Shown: positions 1-11,497 of the stretch, piece after piece | Position numbering within the stretch: the stretch's first letter is position 1 | Layout: each line of letters begins with the position of its first letter | NCBI RefSeq assembly: GCF_037975245.1 | Contig: NC_092579.1 | Location: forward strand, 4,056,001-4,120,000 | From: Apostichopus japonicus | Taxonomy: Eukaryota; Echinodermata; Holothuroidea; Aspidochirotida; Stichopodidae | Length of the DNA stretch: 64,000 nucleotides | Direction of reading: 5' to 3' | The notes under the pieces: model-generated | What the model was told of the DNA's origin: nothing | Databases searched by the model: none | What the model saw: only the letters and a program-made list of their open reading frames with translations | Translations under genes and position numbers: made by a program

Positions 1-78
1 GTGACGTTACGAAGCTTAGCCAAAAATGCAACTGTGTGGGCGTCATGATGGACCGACTTATTATCCCAATCTAAATTA

Positions 79-450
79 GGGAACACGTCCAAAATACGTT
101 CGTTCATTTGCGTGCTGCTGAGTTTGAACTCGTTCAACGCATGCCTAAATCCACCCTGGAACGATGTTGAACGCATCCGAACGGGCCGCTAAAAGGGTCA
201 CCGTTCCGATGCGTTCGTTTGTTAGGTGAATAATTTAATCCGCTTAGTTACACAAAAGTGATGCATAACAAAGGGAACAATGCAACATTATTTCCGTTCG
301 AAAGCGTTCGAAAGCGTTCGTTTGCATCCGCAACACTTCTGTTAAGTAGTTAAGCTTTTCTTTGCCAATATTTTCTCCGTTCTGAGGCATCTGTTTGCGT
401 TCGTTTGCATGCAGTACCGTTCTGCAGCGTTTGGCTTCGTTCAAATGTGT
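79..450. repeat. left TIR and sub-terminal CGTTC-type repeats
   Basis: Perfect 15-bp TIR followed by many scattered copies of CGTTCGTTTGCAT-like words (for example near 99, 213, 297-330, 398) in both orientations. The matching region at the other end is 12190-12287. Density falls off after about 450. Confidence 0.7.
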
Positions 451-470
451 TTAAATTCATTCTGTTACGT

Positions 471-560
471 TCGCGCACAGGTTCGTATAAAGACGTATAA
501 GTACAACTTGAGTATAAACTAGTTTTAAAAAAAAACGTGTAGAGACACCTCGTATATTAT
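471..560 (+). repeat. direct repeat, copy 1 (partner at 3830-3916)
   Basis: Shares the words GCGCACAG, TCGTATAAAGACGT and AAGTACAA, followed by GTATAAACT, with 3830-3916, in the same order and orientation. The two copies lie on either side of the hAT insertion and belong to the large transposon's left arm. Confidence 0.6.
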
Positions 561-689
561 TTTAAAATAAAATGATCACTACATGCCAGTTACAAGGGTT
601 ATTTCTGTGACCCAATGAGCCGAGGGTGAGCGTAACTTGAAAACTAAAACCGATATACTTTCATGCATGCGCTTCGTTATTGTGATAAC

Positions 690-734
690 AGCCTAACGTT
701 ACGATTTTTGTACAGCCGTAATATACGTTAGGCT
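690..734. repeat. short palindrome
   Basis: Perfect 10-bp arms AGCCTAACGT (690-699) and ACGTTAGGCT (725-734) around a 25-bp loop, inside the transposon's left arm. Confidence 0.6.
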
Positions 735-990
735 ACCCATTACTTGTACAGTAAAAGTAACGTTATAAGGAATTCCACGTTCTAGAACAAGTTTTGTGTG
801 CAAGTAGTATACCAAAGATGCAAATATATTTGCAAACAACTTGTTGCGGACTAGAATCCAATCAAATCAGCACAGTACATCTTGTGATTGTCTCTGTGAA
901 AAAAATCATAGAAGTAAGCTTGCAGTTAGTGCTATGTATACTGCTGCGCAACAAGCTGCGACAATTTGAGCCGTATATTTTAGCAAAATA

Positions 991-1088
991 ATTTTGGGCG
1001 CGAATTTTCTGCAGTTAAATTTTCAGTTATAAAAACTGGTATGGTTGAAAGAAGGAGTTGGTTGAAGACGTAAAACCCGCGCCAAAAT
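991..1088. repeat. 98-bp inverted-repeat block
   Basis: ATTTTGGGCGCG at 991-1002 is matched in inverse by CCGCGCCAAAAT at 1077-1088, with one base of length difference. No clear flanking duplication; could be a tiny MITE or a fold in the host transposon. Confidence 0.4.
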
Positions 1089-1851
1089 CGTGGATCTTGG
1101 CCGTAGTCATGTCATTTCAACTAAAGTAGCTATAGTCGGACCTGGCAATGGGGAGGGTTTTCAAACGGGCCGACGGCATTTCAACTGGCTTCTGGCAAAC
1201 AGACTACTGCTAGGGTCAACTTCTGCTTTAGTTGCGGTTAGGGTTGGGGACAGTGGCGTAGCTACGGGGGGGCCTGGGGGGGCCGAGGCCCCCCCATGAA
1301 ATCGGCTGGCCCCCCCACTGGCCCCCCCACTGGGAATGTAAAAAAAAAAAAAACTCATCAGTGCCATTCACTAATATTTTTTGTTCAATAATTTGGGAAA
1401 TAGAGTTACACAATTTTCTCGTCTGCATCTGGCAGAATAAGAATAATACAATATCTGTAGTAATCATGAGAATGGTCACACAGCATGGCATGGCAATGGT
1501 CGATGCGACGATTGCGACCATACACCACGAACCTTGTTGTGCTGCGCGATATCGATATCTACCAATACATCTAATCGGTCATCGATTGGCACAAAAACCC
1601 AGATTCTGATGACAGCTGCCTCAAGAAACCCAATAAATGGCCTAATTAGCACCGAGCCACCAATGTGGACCATTACCGAAACATCGATGCGTGCTAGTCT
1701 TCCATCCACAAGTCCACATGTGGGCATATCCTGCAAACCTACCGGTAGCCCACAGGGGTTTGAGTTGGAAAAAAGGCCTTGACACCTTGAAACGACAAAT
1801 GATGCCAACCATAGGCGTACGAGGAGGGGGGGGGGGGCAGACTGCCCCCAA

Positions 1852-1981
1852 ATTTCCAGAGGACAAGAAATTCGGGCAAAAGTCCTGAAAAATTCGGGCA
1901 GCCTAAGAGGAGAATTTTTTTTTTCTCCTCTTAGGCTGCCCGAATTTTTCAGGACTTTTGCCCGAATTTCTTGTCCTCTGG

Positions 1982-1985
<4 letters not shown>
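1852..1985. repeat. perfect 63-bp-arm hairpin inside the hAT element
   Basis: Arms 1852-1914 and 1923-1985 are exact reverse complements, separated by eight T. I compared every base. Directly followed by a (TA)n run to about 2017. Confidence 0.93.
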
Positions 1986-2019
<34 letters not shown>

Positions 2020-2159
2020 TATATATATTCCGGGGGAAAAGGGGGCACGTGCCCCTCCCCCACTTTTCCTCAGGTTAAAAATGTGCCTTTTTTTCTACAT
2101 AAAAATTGAGGTGCCTCAAGTTAGCAAGAGGCCAGGGAACCAGAATGAACACTCGGGAA

Positions 2160-3457
2160 GGGCCGTTTCCGGCCATCTGAGGGGTTTGTAAAACCAAAAA
2201 TTTGCTAGTACGCTCCGCGCCAGCCGATGGTGGCGCTCCGCTCAGATAGTCGTGCATACAACTTTGCAAATCCTGGCTAAGCCTGTGACTTTTAACGAAT
2301 TTCTGTGAGTCAAACTCAAAACATTTTCGAATGGAAAAAATTTGTCAAGATATTAACAAGAAAAAAACTCTTAATTCGGAAGATTCCTACATTAGCAACT
2401 AGCATGATTTCACCTCATTTTGTCTCAAAAGAAAACTTGTTCCTTGTTTCCCAATTTGCGCATTGGATATTGCAGTGCTAGTATGCATATTTTCCTTGAT
2501 GGGGGGGGGGGGGGGGCGTTGATGGAGTGATGTGTATACACAAATAAGATAATACAATAAGAGTTATAAAGGGTACTGAATATAAGGCTGCATCATTCCA
2601 ATCGAATTTCTGCAAAGTGCCCTTTGATGTCAGTGCCCCCCCCCAGATTAAAAGTGCTTCCGCCGCCCTTGACCTGGATATCCCCGACATGAGTGTATAA
2701 AAGAAACATTTTCTTTTTCATGGATGGTGGGGGGGGGGGAGTGCCTACAAGCCTAGAAGTACAGGTTTATCATATTCTTTGTTATATTTTATACTTTTTT
2801 GTGAGACAAATTGCAGTCTCACCCGACACAGCGACATTATCCCGCCTACGTGTCGTTGAACAATGTATGTTTTTCTGGAGGTAGCTGAGTACTGTGTTAA
2901 AATAATAAATAAGGTAACTAAACATAGGAGCTTAAAAAATATACTGTCCCATTTTTCCCCTTCAAAGTGCTGTTACCATTTTTTCTTCTTCTAATTTACC
3001 AAATTTTTGGGGAAGTGTAAATTTCTATAACGTGAGATTATAAAATAAAGAATGTTTAGATGCAACTTGCAAGGCTTCAGAAGTGCCGTTTCCAGCAACC
3101 TGAGAGGCATTGTGTGCCAAAAATTTTCTTGTACGCTACGCGCCAACCGATGGTGGCGCTCCGCTTAGATAGTGTCACGGGAACTTTCAGGCACAAAAAG
3201 TTCTGCCCCCCAAACTGAAATGGTCCCGTACGCCTATGATGCCAACTTCCCTCAAGTTAAAAGTCTGGCTGAGTTGGCAAGGCCAGTCAGCATGAAAGAG
3301 AAAATTTTTTTTTTTGCATTTCTGTCACCAAAGTTGCACATCTTTTTGGTTGCTATTTTGCCTCACAGGTGCCATCTCCTGCGATCTGGGGGTGCTGAAA
3401 TCTCAAATTTTCTCTGTACGCTCCGCGCCATCCAAGGTGGCGCTCCGCTCAGATAGT
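2160..3457 (+). repeat. three copies of a roughly 90-bp module in the hAT element
   Basis: Copies at about 2160-2250, 3081-3173 and 3366-3457. Each ends with a strongly conserved block of the form TACGCTCCGCGCCA, then TGGCGCTCCGCTCAGATAG. The block is itself partly palindromic. The reverse complement of the same block recurs in the hAT MITE at 58014-58319, so the two elements are related. Confidence 0.75.
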
Positions 3458-3533
3458 AACCTCCGGCCCCCCCACAAGAACGAACAGTCCCCCCCATGGC
3501 CCCCCCACTCAAAAAATCCTAGCTACGCCACTG

Positions 3534-5137
3534 GTTGGGGATAGATCGAAAATTATTATTATCGCGATACTTTTTTTTCAAGACGATATTCTTTGAGGAT
3601 TGAACAAGTGACGATAATTTCTTGTGAAAGAATTTAAAATTAATGTGGAAAAAAATGCGATTATCTTTTCTCGGTTTTATGCGTAAATGTTATTCTAGCA
3701 TTCCATGGTTAAGAAAGTTGAAAAGAAATAAAGTTGATCAACTTCTTTTACTGACTTTTGAGTCTCGTAACACACCCGTCCTTTACCATGTTTGCTACAG
3801 TAACGCTCACGTATGACTGGAAATGTGTACGCGCACAGAATCGTATAAAGACGTTTAAACAAGTACAATGGCGTATAAACTGTTGACAAACAAAGTGCCG
3901 CGCAGGCACCACGTATAATCCCTGTACGAGTTTATACGCAGGTTATGCTGTTGTGAATAGGGATTTAAGTCGCCGAAAGAATTAGTGAGATGTTTGAAAC
4001 AGCCATTTCTTCAATCGTTGTTTAAGACGTGATATCAACCTAGCAGCGAATAGAATGCAGGTTAAGTGTTTGTCGGCATAAAACTTAACTGTTTTTCGTT
4101 AATTGGGTTTCTAGTCAGTGTTTCTTTTCCCGACTTTTTTTCAGATGTAGAGGTTATGTTCCACGGAGTATAAGTTTACTTTGAATAGTTGGCAACATTT
4201 TGAAGAAATAATAAAGTATTACTAAGCGTTTCTTGTGTCAATTTTTTTAAAGTAATTTACCGTTGGTACCAACCGAGTGAAAAGAATAAAAAATTTCCAC
4301 CAAACAACTTTGAAGCAGGGCCGGTTAAAAACAAAACATGTTTCTCGTCCGCGCAAGGGGCCTCTTTTTTCCTGATTCCCAAATCTGTATTTGGATAACA
4401 AGAAATCTAAATTATCCTTAAAAATTATTTTGTAAAGGTTGCCACATATTACAAACTACTATTAGCGCATGAAAAGAAGAAAATGGCCGCCCGTTTTTTC
4501 CCTTCAGATCTCAGTACGAGAAACATGTATTTTATTTGTATAATAGAACAACTTTCGTTACTGGGTTAAGTAAATATTTACCTACCCTAGCTATATGTCG
4601 ATTTTATAAAACCTTCATGAAAACATACTTTTTTGAAAATGGATTTTGAAGCTCAGTCAACAATAAGAAATGCTTTCCGTTAAATACTGGCGTCAAATAA
4701 TACATTTCGTATTTATTCCAATAAAGATCCACAAAGGATAAAAATGCCCTAGTATACCGTACATGCAGAGCTTACTAAAGAGAAATAGAAACTGCATGTA
4801 CATGGTCATTTTAAGTATCCAAATACTATACAAAGAGATTGAGCTCACCGAAACACCCCTTTTCCCTACCACCTGATTAAAGCGTCTTTTATAAATTATA
4901 GTACCATACAGTACTTTACACATTTGATACCAAAGTTACTTCTACAACAGCTTACCAAAATAAGTGTCTGAAAAGGTTAAGTTTTAACCGCACAACCTAC
5001 ACAGTACCATTCATAATTTGCATATTACACCAAAATTTACAACCGGCGTCCAGATGGCGGGAAAATGTAACATCATGTTCAATATGTTGTGTCGTTCCCC
5101 CGGTGCGATGAACTTTGGCAAGTTCGAATGTCGACCT
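3534..5137. other. left arm of the transposon, no gene seen
   Basis: AT-rich. Holds the second copy of the direct repeat (3830-3916) and the 8-bp hAT target duplication at its start. Several short open frames, none with coding character. Confidence 0.5.
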
Positions 5138-5275
5138 ACTTATGTTCTGTGACCAATGTCAGTGGGAATTTTGTGTGTAAATTTGGGGTTTTCCACGTGT
5201 TATATATATATATAAATTTTACGTAAGCGGAGTGAATTTCGGGGCGGTTAGTTGATTGTGAGGAAGCACTTTTCT
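5138..5275. repeat. inner inverted repeat, left arm
   Basis: Reverse-complement similarity to 11385-11497. Shared ordered words include GTGAC, ATGTCA.TGGGAA, GTGTGTAAA, TTTTCC, GTGTTATATATATA, TACGTAAG or CCGTAAG, GGAG.GAA and GAGGAA. Diverged, with small indels. Together with its partner it brackets the transposase and the BEN gene. Confidence 0.65.
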
Positions 5276-5512
5276 AAGTATCAATATTTGTGAAAACTGG
5301 CAAACTTTTCCTGGCCCTTGCTCGGAAAAGCTGCCTGAACACAAAAACGATATCTAGCTATGGCCTACATGTTTAATGAAAGCCTAAATGAATAGGATGA
5401 AAAATGAAGTATTCGAGAGAAAAAAACTTATAGTTACGTTTGTGCGGGAAAGCTGCTTGACGAACGGTTCGAATGACAGCGTAGCGTATTTGTGGAAGTC
5501 TAGAAGTCCTGT

Positions 5513-7294
5513 TCACCGTTTTCTCTTTTTGTTTTGTCCTTTCTTGGTGTGAATCAATCTTTTGTGTCTTTCCATGTCCGCTTTTGATCCAAATGAGTAA
5601 GCGCAAACCTTGCACCGTCCGAGTCCGAGATCATTATACTTCGCCATTGCCATTTCAGGATCAAGATCCAAAGTGCCCCTTCCGTGGTTCAGGTACTCCA
5701 AGAAAGAAATGAAATGCCCATCATGTTTCTCACAGGCAATGGGGGAGGGGAAAATCGCCTGGGTCTTAAATAGTTGGACAGATTCTACAGATTTGACAGG
5801 CTGCAAAGTACAGTGCTCACAGTTTGTTTCTTGACATTTCAAAAAAGTTAGGCTAGCAAGTCGACGGTCCATGTGTTTCACTGTGAAGGCATAATCACTT
5901 CTTATTTCATCTAGTAATTGTTTTTCAATATTTCCTAATGGCCCAAGAAGAGCCTGTCTTAACTGTTCATGGTCCGTGTACCCACTTCGGGGGGCATCGC
6001 ATGCCATGTAGCTACAGTGGATCTCGTGTCCGTCGAATTGCTTCCCATGCAAATTTTGGCACACTCGAGCCATTGCCTCGTTAAAAACAATTGCTTCTTT
6101 AGCTTTTCGTTCAGTTTCTGCAATTTTTCGTTGCTTACATGGAGGCAGCAATTCACCTGGAACTTTATCGGGAAGTGTTACCCCTGTTAAAAGGTTTGAA
6201 ACAGGTGCCCATGCGTGCTCAATCGGGTTTAAGGCAGAATTCCCTGCGGAAAAAGATGTCAGTACTAAACCGTCGAGACCACAGTCTCTCCATAATCTCA
6301 TACACGCTATTTGGGTAAGCGGTGATGTAATGTTCCAGTCCGGGCCCCCATCAGCAATTAAAACGGCAAACAACTGACCGCACCTTACATCATCCTTCAG
6401 AAGTGGTTTTAAGTCATTAATATGTGTCTCTATTGTGGCCTTGGCAAAAGGTTGTGCACGCAATACAATATGTAAAGGTCCTGTCACAGGGTACTCAACG
6501 TGATCCCTCCCGATCGAGTCTTCAGTCTTTGTAATGTTTTCCACTTTTGGTGTAAGTTTCATATATCCACTAGGAATAAGTAAGTATCCTGGGTTGGGGA
6601 AATCATGGTCCTTGTAGTTGGGTTTATCCACGCCCGGATATATACGATTTAACTGGTGGTATCTCGATACAGCGAGGGTACCTACTTTAAGTTTGTTCAT
6701 GTTATCGCATGAGTAAACGACACATTCGGAGCGGAAGTAAGAGCACATTTCCCTCAAATATTTCACTAAGGCCCGGTGATAATGGTCATCACTATTTTCG
6801 TCTCTAAAGTCATTACGTTTTGAGGGAACTTTTGCGTCTATCAGTCCTTGGTAACGTTGAGCTGCAGATCGACTGGCATGTGGTGCCTTCATCCATCGCC
6901 GCACTGTACTTTTGCTGATACCGTTCTTCTTCAAATCTGGAACAGCGTTACTAACGTGGTTCGCTATCTGCTTTATTGACACACCAGAACTCCTAAAGGT
7001 AGCGTCGCGTCTGCGAGCATCTGCTTGGAAGCCATTTTGCTTGATAAAATTAGCAGCGGCTCCAACCGCTTCTGGATAGGTGGAAGAAAGAGGAGGCCTT
7101 CCACGAAGGCGCTTGTTTTCCGAGTCTGCCTCACAATATTCGTCTTCGTTAAAAATCCATGAGTAATCATGATCACATGACAAGTGCTTGTCCTCAGCAC
7201 CTTCATTTCCAACAAACATCCATTCCAAATCCATGTTAAATGAAAATGTACACAAAATCTCTAGAAACTTACAACATTCATACGTGTGTATCAA
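5513..7294 (-). CDS. DDE transposase with C-terminal C2H2 finger
   Basis: 593-residue uninterrupted frame; Met21 (codon at 7234-7232) is an equally likely start. In order: basic helix-turn-helix-like region (about 100-150, with GVSIKQIANHVS and ISKSTVRRWM); RNase-H-like DDE core with candidate catalytic D197 (YSCDNMNK), D315 (ADGGPDWN) and E359 (LNPIEHAW), leaving 43 residues between the last two; a Cys cluster at 487-495; a C2H2 finger C561-C564-H577-H582; and a Lys/Arg-rich end that may act as a nuclear signal. The NPIEH.W block is typical of IS630/Tc1-related DDE folds. Role: inferred to bind the TIRs and excise or insert the element. No stop or frameshift, so it could be active or only recently silenced. 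The superfamily (Zator suspected) is not proven. Confidence 0.85.
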   Translation of the reverse strand: MIHTYECCKFLEILCTFSFNMDLEWMFVGNEGAEDKHLSCDHDYSWIFNEDEYCEADSENKRLRGRPPLSSTYPEAVGAAANFIKQNGFQADARRRDATFRSSGVSIKQIANHVSNAVPDLKKNGISKSTVRRWMKAPHASRSAAQRYQGLIDAKVPSKRNDFRDENSDDHYHRALVKYLREMCSYFRSECVVYSCDNMNKLKVGTLAVSRYHQLNRIYPGVDKPNYKDHDFPNPGYLLIPSGYMKLTPKVENITKTEDSIGRDHVEYPVTGPLHIVLRAQPFAKATIETHINDLKPLLKDDVRCGQLFAVLIADGGPDWNITSPLTQIACMRLWRDCGLDGLVLTSFSAGNSALNPIEHAWAPVSNLLTGVTLPDKVPGELLPPCKQRKIAETERKAKEAIVFNEAMARVCQNLHGKQFDGHEIHCSYMACDAPRSGYTDHEQLRQALLGPLGNIEKQLLDEIRSDYAFTVKHMDRRLASLTFLKCQETNCEHCTLQPVKSVESVQLFKTQAIFPSPIACEKHDGHFISFLEYLNHGRGTLDLDPEMAMAKYNDLGLGRCKVCAYSFGSKADMERHKRLIHTKKGQNKKRKR

Positions 7295-7773
7295 GATAGG
7301 AATGAAGCTTAAAAGCTTCTCTGCCGTTTATTTTTTATTTTCAAAAGAAAGAGTTGCCATATTATCTTACACTTTCCAAGCCTGTCAGTGTCAGTAAAAT
7401 GGTTTACGGCGCACCAAAGGAATCTATTTTATCGTTTACCCTCACATTCATAATCCTTCCTTTGAAACAATTTCGTGAATGGAAATAACTTTTGTAGCCA
7501 TATAGGTAACAATCTTTTTTGGTACGGAGTGCCCTAACCACAGTGTTAATCCTCCATAAGAGTAGAGGTATAGGCCAATGAGAATAGCTTGACTATTCAA
7601 CAGACAATAGAAAACTGCTGGGTTGGTACCTTTGAAATTTCCGACCATTCTTAGCAAAGAAATGCTATCACAAACTTTTCAAAACTACTTCATGACACAC
7701 GCTGGACTCATCTCCTTGCAAAATTTCAACCTACTATATTTCAAAATCTTTAAAAAACGAAAAATACAGCAAA
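7295..7773. promoter_or_regulatory. intergenic region between divergent transposase and BEN genes
   Basis: 480 bp separate the two start codons, which point away from each other, so the promoters of both genes probably lie here. I see no convincing TATA box or initiator. Inference from layout only. Confidence 0.4.
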
Positions 7774-9645
7774 ATGAAATTTCGGGTCATCTGGCTTGAG
7801 CCTGAACAAGATAAGGGAGCGGAATCGGTGTTGCCGCGTAGCAGCATAATCGACGAGGGTAACATCGTTGTTGGACAAGAAGTTACCTGCAAATGGCGAA
7901 AGATGCGATACAGAGCTGTGATTGATTCCATAATCGGTATGTTTTACTTATTTTTGTTCTTTTTTGGGGGAGGGGGGGGCGGGGGAACTTCCGTAGAAGT
8001 TAGGCGTTAGAGTTATTGATTTGAGTCTTCTCGTGAAACTTGTGTTCAATCCCCAAGTTTTTTCGAACTAATTAACTTTTATTGCACAATGAATTATGTC
8101 AGAAATTGCTTGTTTTTCTAGTCACTTTTTTTGTGCATCAAACAGTCTCTAAGTTATTTTATTTGAGTACATTACCCCATGCTTTTATAGGGGGGGGGGG
8201 GGGTGGGAGGCAATAGGTTTAGACTATATTTCACCCTACATTCTTGCAGCTTCACTTTCCGTAATGAAATTTTCTACGAAACATGCCCCCACCCCCGGAC
8301 TACACAACTATATTAAATGTAATGACTTTTCTCTGAACTTATCTTCTGAAATTTCACATTTGATTTCAGTGTACTTCCATTGATTATGAAATAAAACTAG
8401 GGGGTTTGCGACGAAACCATCAATTTTTAAGGCCAAATGTTTCCCGTGCATTTTCAACTTTATATACTGTGGTTTGTTTTTTTCGTTCCGAAAAAAGATG
8501 AACAATATATACAATACTAAGCTCCTTAACTATCGGGTTGGTTTGAAGCTATTGTACTCCCGATCAACTGTGTGCAGAGCCGAGGTATAAGAAGCACAGT
8601 TGTCATTGTTTGTTTGAAGAAAAGCCTGACTTTAATGGTATTTAGTGACGTACTGTAAACTTTCAATCAGTGGGGAGAGCTGGCTGGGGTCCACAACCTC
8701 ACCCAAGATCCAACATTGAAGTTTATAACACATCATTAATGTTAACATTATTATTACTTTTTTATGGGGGAGGGCCCCTCAATGTCACTTTAACTTTGCC
8801 CCTTGGGTGTGATCTAATAACCTTCAAGTGAGATCCTATAAGTCCAGGTGTCATTTGTCTAAAACTTCATTGCATCTTGCATTTTTATGTTTTTTCTAAC
8901 ACCATGTTTCCTATATCTTCCTTTAGATAAGAAAAGAACCTCCACATGGGACGTTCTGAGTGACGTGAGGGAGACGCTATTTCAAGACCATGTTGTCCCC
9001 CTTCCAAATGTCGCTGGGAACCACCGGGAAAATATAGAGTGTGAGTGCCCAGAGCTGGCGAGGCAAATGGAAAAGCTAGTAGAAGACAATGAGAAAATGG
9101 CAAAAACAATATCGGAAACAAAAGACAAAGTTGATGCCATATATACGATGATGGAGGGACTAATGGAATTAATCACCCGACGGGCCAAAGCAACTCCAAC
9201 GACACCACCACCGCCTGCAACCCCCCTCCGATGTCTAACAAATACACAATTTGCCACTCTGACGACCTCGAAGAAACGTGCCAACTCAAAAGCAAGGCCT
9301 AGCGACAATGGAGTTGTGCTAATTGGAGGTCAATTTGAACTTCTTTTCCCCAAGTATGTGAGGTTCTACGAACAAGCAAAAGATGGAGGAGATTTTGTGG
9401 TCCGCTTGTTCGAACATTTCTTCCCCGGGGATGAACTTAAAAACTATAACTACTTCGGTAACGTCGATGGGAAAAGAGGGCTGGTAGAAACGCGAGAGTT
9501 TGATGCGATCATACGCCAGGCGGAGCTAGAATTTCCGGGGTTCCGCTCTACTTCGGACGGTGAAAGATCCGTCAGGAATAAATTGAACAATAAATGCAGG
9601 AAAGTTGCATTTCTCGCAGCTAAGAAAACTACACTACACTTATAA
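7774..9645 (+). CDS. BEN-domain protein, two exons
   Basis: Exon 1 is 7774-7936 and exon 2 is 8927-9645. The intron runs GTATGT at 7937 to CTTTAG at 8926; joining restores a GAT codon in frame and gives 293 residues. Residues 1-54 (MKFRVIWLEPEQ, then CKWRKMRYRAVI) resemble the small beta-rich N-terminal module common in invertebrate BEN proteins. Residues about 95-140 form a charged coiled coil; 145-155 is a Thr/Pro linker; 190-285 is a BEN-like domain (KYVRFYEQAKDGGDFVVRLF, FFPGDEL, then RSVRNKLNNKCRKVAF). BEN domains bind DNA or chromatin proteins. It lies inside the transposon opposite the transposase, so it may be an accessory factor or a captured host gene. The intron holds three G-runs. 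The BEN call rests on pattern only. Confidence 0.78.
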
Positions 9646-11384
9646 TGTTTCACTTTCAGTCATGTAATTCTGCCTTACTAGCTCCTTAAATCTTTCTAGA
9701 GTTTTTGAGCTAACTTATGTCGACCTCTTTATGTTTTGGTAATGTAAAAACAGGGGGGGGGGGGGGGGGGTTTAGCGAACTGGTGACTGACCCAATTAAT
9801 TTCTAGATCACCGCCTATAAGCTTGATAAAAGCAAGACCAAACACACCTTTACAAACACCTTGATCGTGCCGATTTATTTTTTATTCATGCTTCAACCTG
9901 TTTGTAAGGAGGGTCTTCTGACAGCCACCAGTGGACCGTAATCGATTAATCATAATTTTAATGCTGGATATTTATTTTGTACCTTGAACGGTAAATTTAG
10001 GATTTCATTGCCAAGTTTTACGCAAGAGATTGGCGCATTCACTGTAGAACCTGAACGTACCTTTATCATTTTATTTTTATATTTGCTTTTTAATGGGAAA
10101 GGGGAGAAGGGAGGGGTGGCCCCATTTTGAGAAGGCCATGGTAGTAAAACACAACGGACAGCAATTTCGTATCAACTCGATTCCTGCTTTATACAGAAGA
10201 AGAGTGGGGTTGTAGAGAGAGACTGGTAGGGGTTTTCTGATGTTGGTATAGTGTTATGTGTTATACATCCGTTAAAGTCAGCGAGGTTTTATTACAAAGT
10301 CAATGAGTTACAGTACGTAGGCATTCAACATCGAAATATTTTCTGTATGCCTATTTTCAGATTTGTATGTTGTGATCGATAATAATATAGTGTTTTGACA
10401 AGTCATGGCCTCATGTTGCGGTGAATTAATTCATTGTCAAATCTTTTTTTAGCAGCCATGCTTCATCGTGGTAGTTGATCCTAGAAGCGAAAACCACAAT
10501 CTTTTGTTCGTTTCCTCTAAGCTCTCTGCCTTGCCGACGATACTATGGATTAACCAACGTTAACCATACGCTAGCGTAGTGTCAAGCGCTGCCCGACTAT
10601 AATAGCTGAGTGATTTTCCCGACAATAAAAGTGTTTCTCGACAATGCGACTTTAAAGACGATAATTAACCAACTATACCCGACGATAATGCCCAAATGAT
10701 ATTATCAACCTCGACGTAACACCACTGTAATTTTCCTCCCCCTCCTCGTCATGCCTCCTTTTCCCCAACCCATTAGACCCCTCCCTCTGTTTGCGCCACT
10801 GCTCAAACTCAGTAAACCTACCATATAATGTTACGTAGTCTAAACAATATATCGAGTAGAAAGTTTATCCTGAAGTATTCCTTCAAACCCCTCATGAAAA
10901 AGTAAAGGCAACTTATCGGATTTAAACAACTTTCTAGTAGATCCAGTAAGAAGCAATACCCCACCCCTTGTGCTGAACAGACTAAAACAAGCTATTTTCT
11001 AGAAATGTGAAATATACATAATGCTATCATAACACAGTGCCTGTATGAGGGGTAGCCTACCACCTCGGTCGCAACCTATGTTAGGCCTACTATTCTAGAA
11101 AAGTGCAAGGATTGTGGTTATACCACATATATACATGCTTAGATTTTTACTTGATTGTGTAAGACTAACTTGCAGGAAAGCCTCAAAGTTTCGGGAACTG
11201 ATCTGAACTTCAACTACGAAGTTGAGAACTAATTGTGTGTCTTCATAGGCCTACTTGTTTGATTAAACAAAGTATATCGTTCTCTTCACGTAATGTGTTG
11301 TATTTTCTTAACCCTTCCTTTACGCAAATAATTTCATCGATATCGATGTTTTGATAATCGTTCCTCAACAATAAATGAGCCTCC
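9646..11384. other. right interior of the transposon, no gene seen
   Basis: A long G-run near 9752-9770, AT-rich sequence, and a cluster of CCCGAC.ATAA-like words between about 10588 and 10690. No open frame of note and no RNA gene recognised. Confidence 0.5.
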
Positions 11385-11497
11385 GCAAAGTTCGCTCCAC
11401 TTACGGAAAACTCCTATATATATAACACAAGTAAAGATCGAGTTTTTACACACTTTAATTTCCCATTGACATCAGTCACGGAACAAGTTTTTAGTGC
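11385..11497. repeat. inner inverted repeat, right arm
   Basis: Reverse complement matches 5138-5275, as described there. Just outside, 11578-11630 holds ccacgtgtttatata and ggtgggaattt words that resemble the left arm in direct orientation, which suggests repeated sub-terminal motifs. Confidence 0.6.

Larger units (their letters stand above)
1251..3533. mobile_element. non-autonomous hAT element
   Basis: Starts CAGTGGCGTAGCTA at 1251 and ends TAGCTACGCCACTG at 3533 (14-bp perfect TIR). A perfect 8-bp target duplication, GTTGGGGA, flanks it at 1243-1250 and 3534-3541. An 8-bp duplication and a CAG..CTG terminus are diagnostic of hAT. Just inside each end are C/G-rich tracts. No transposase frame is present; short open frames inside it are low-complexity. 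It holds G-runs, a (TA)n tract, a perfect hairpin and three copies of a roughly 90-bp module. It interrupts the larger transposon, so it inserted later. Confidence 0.92.
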
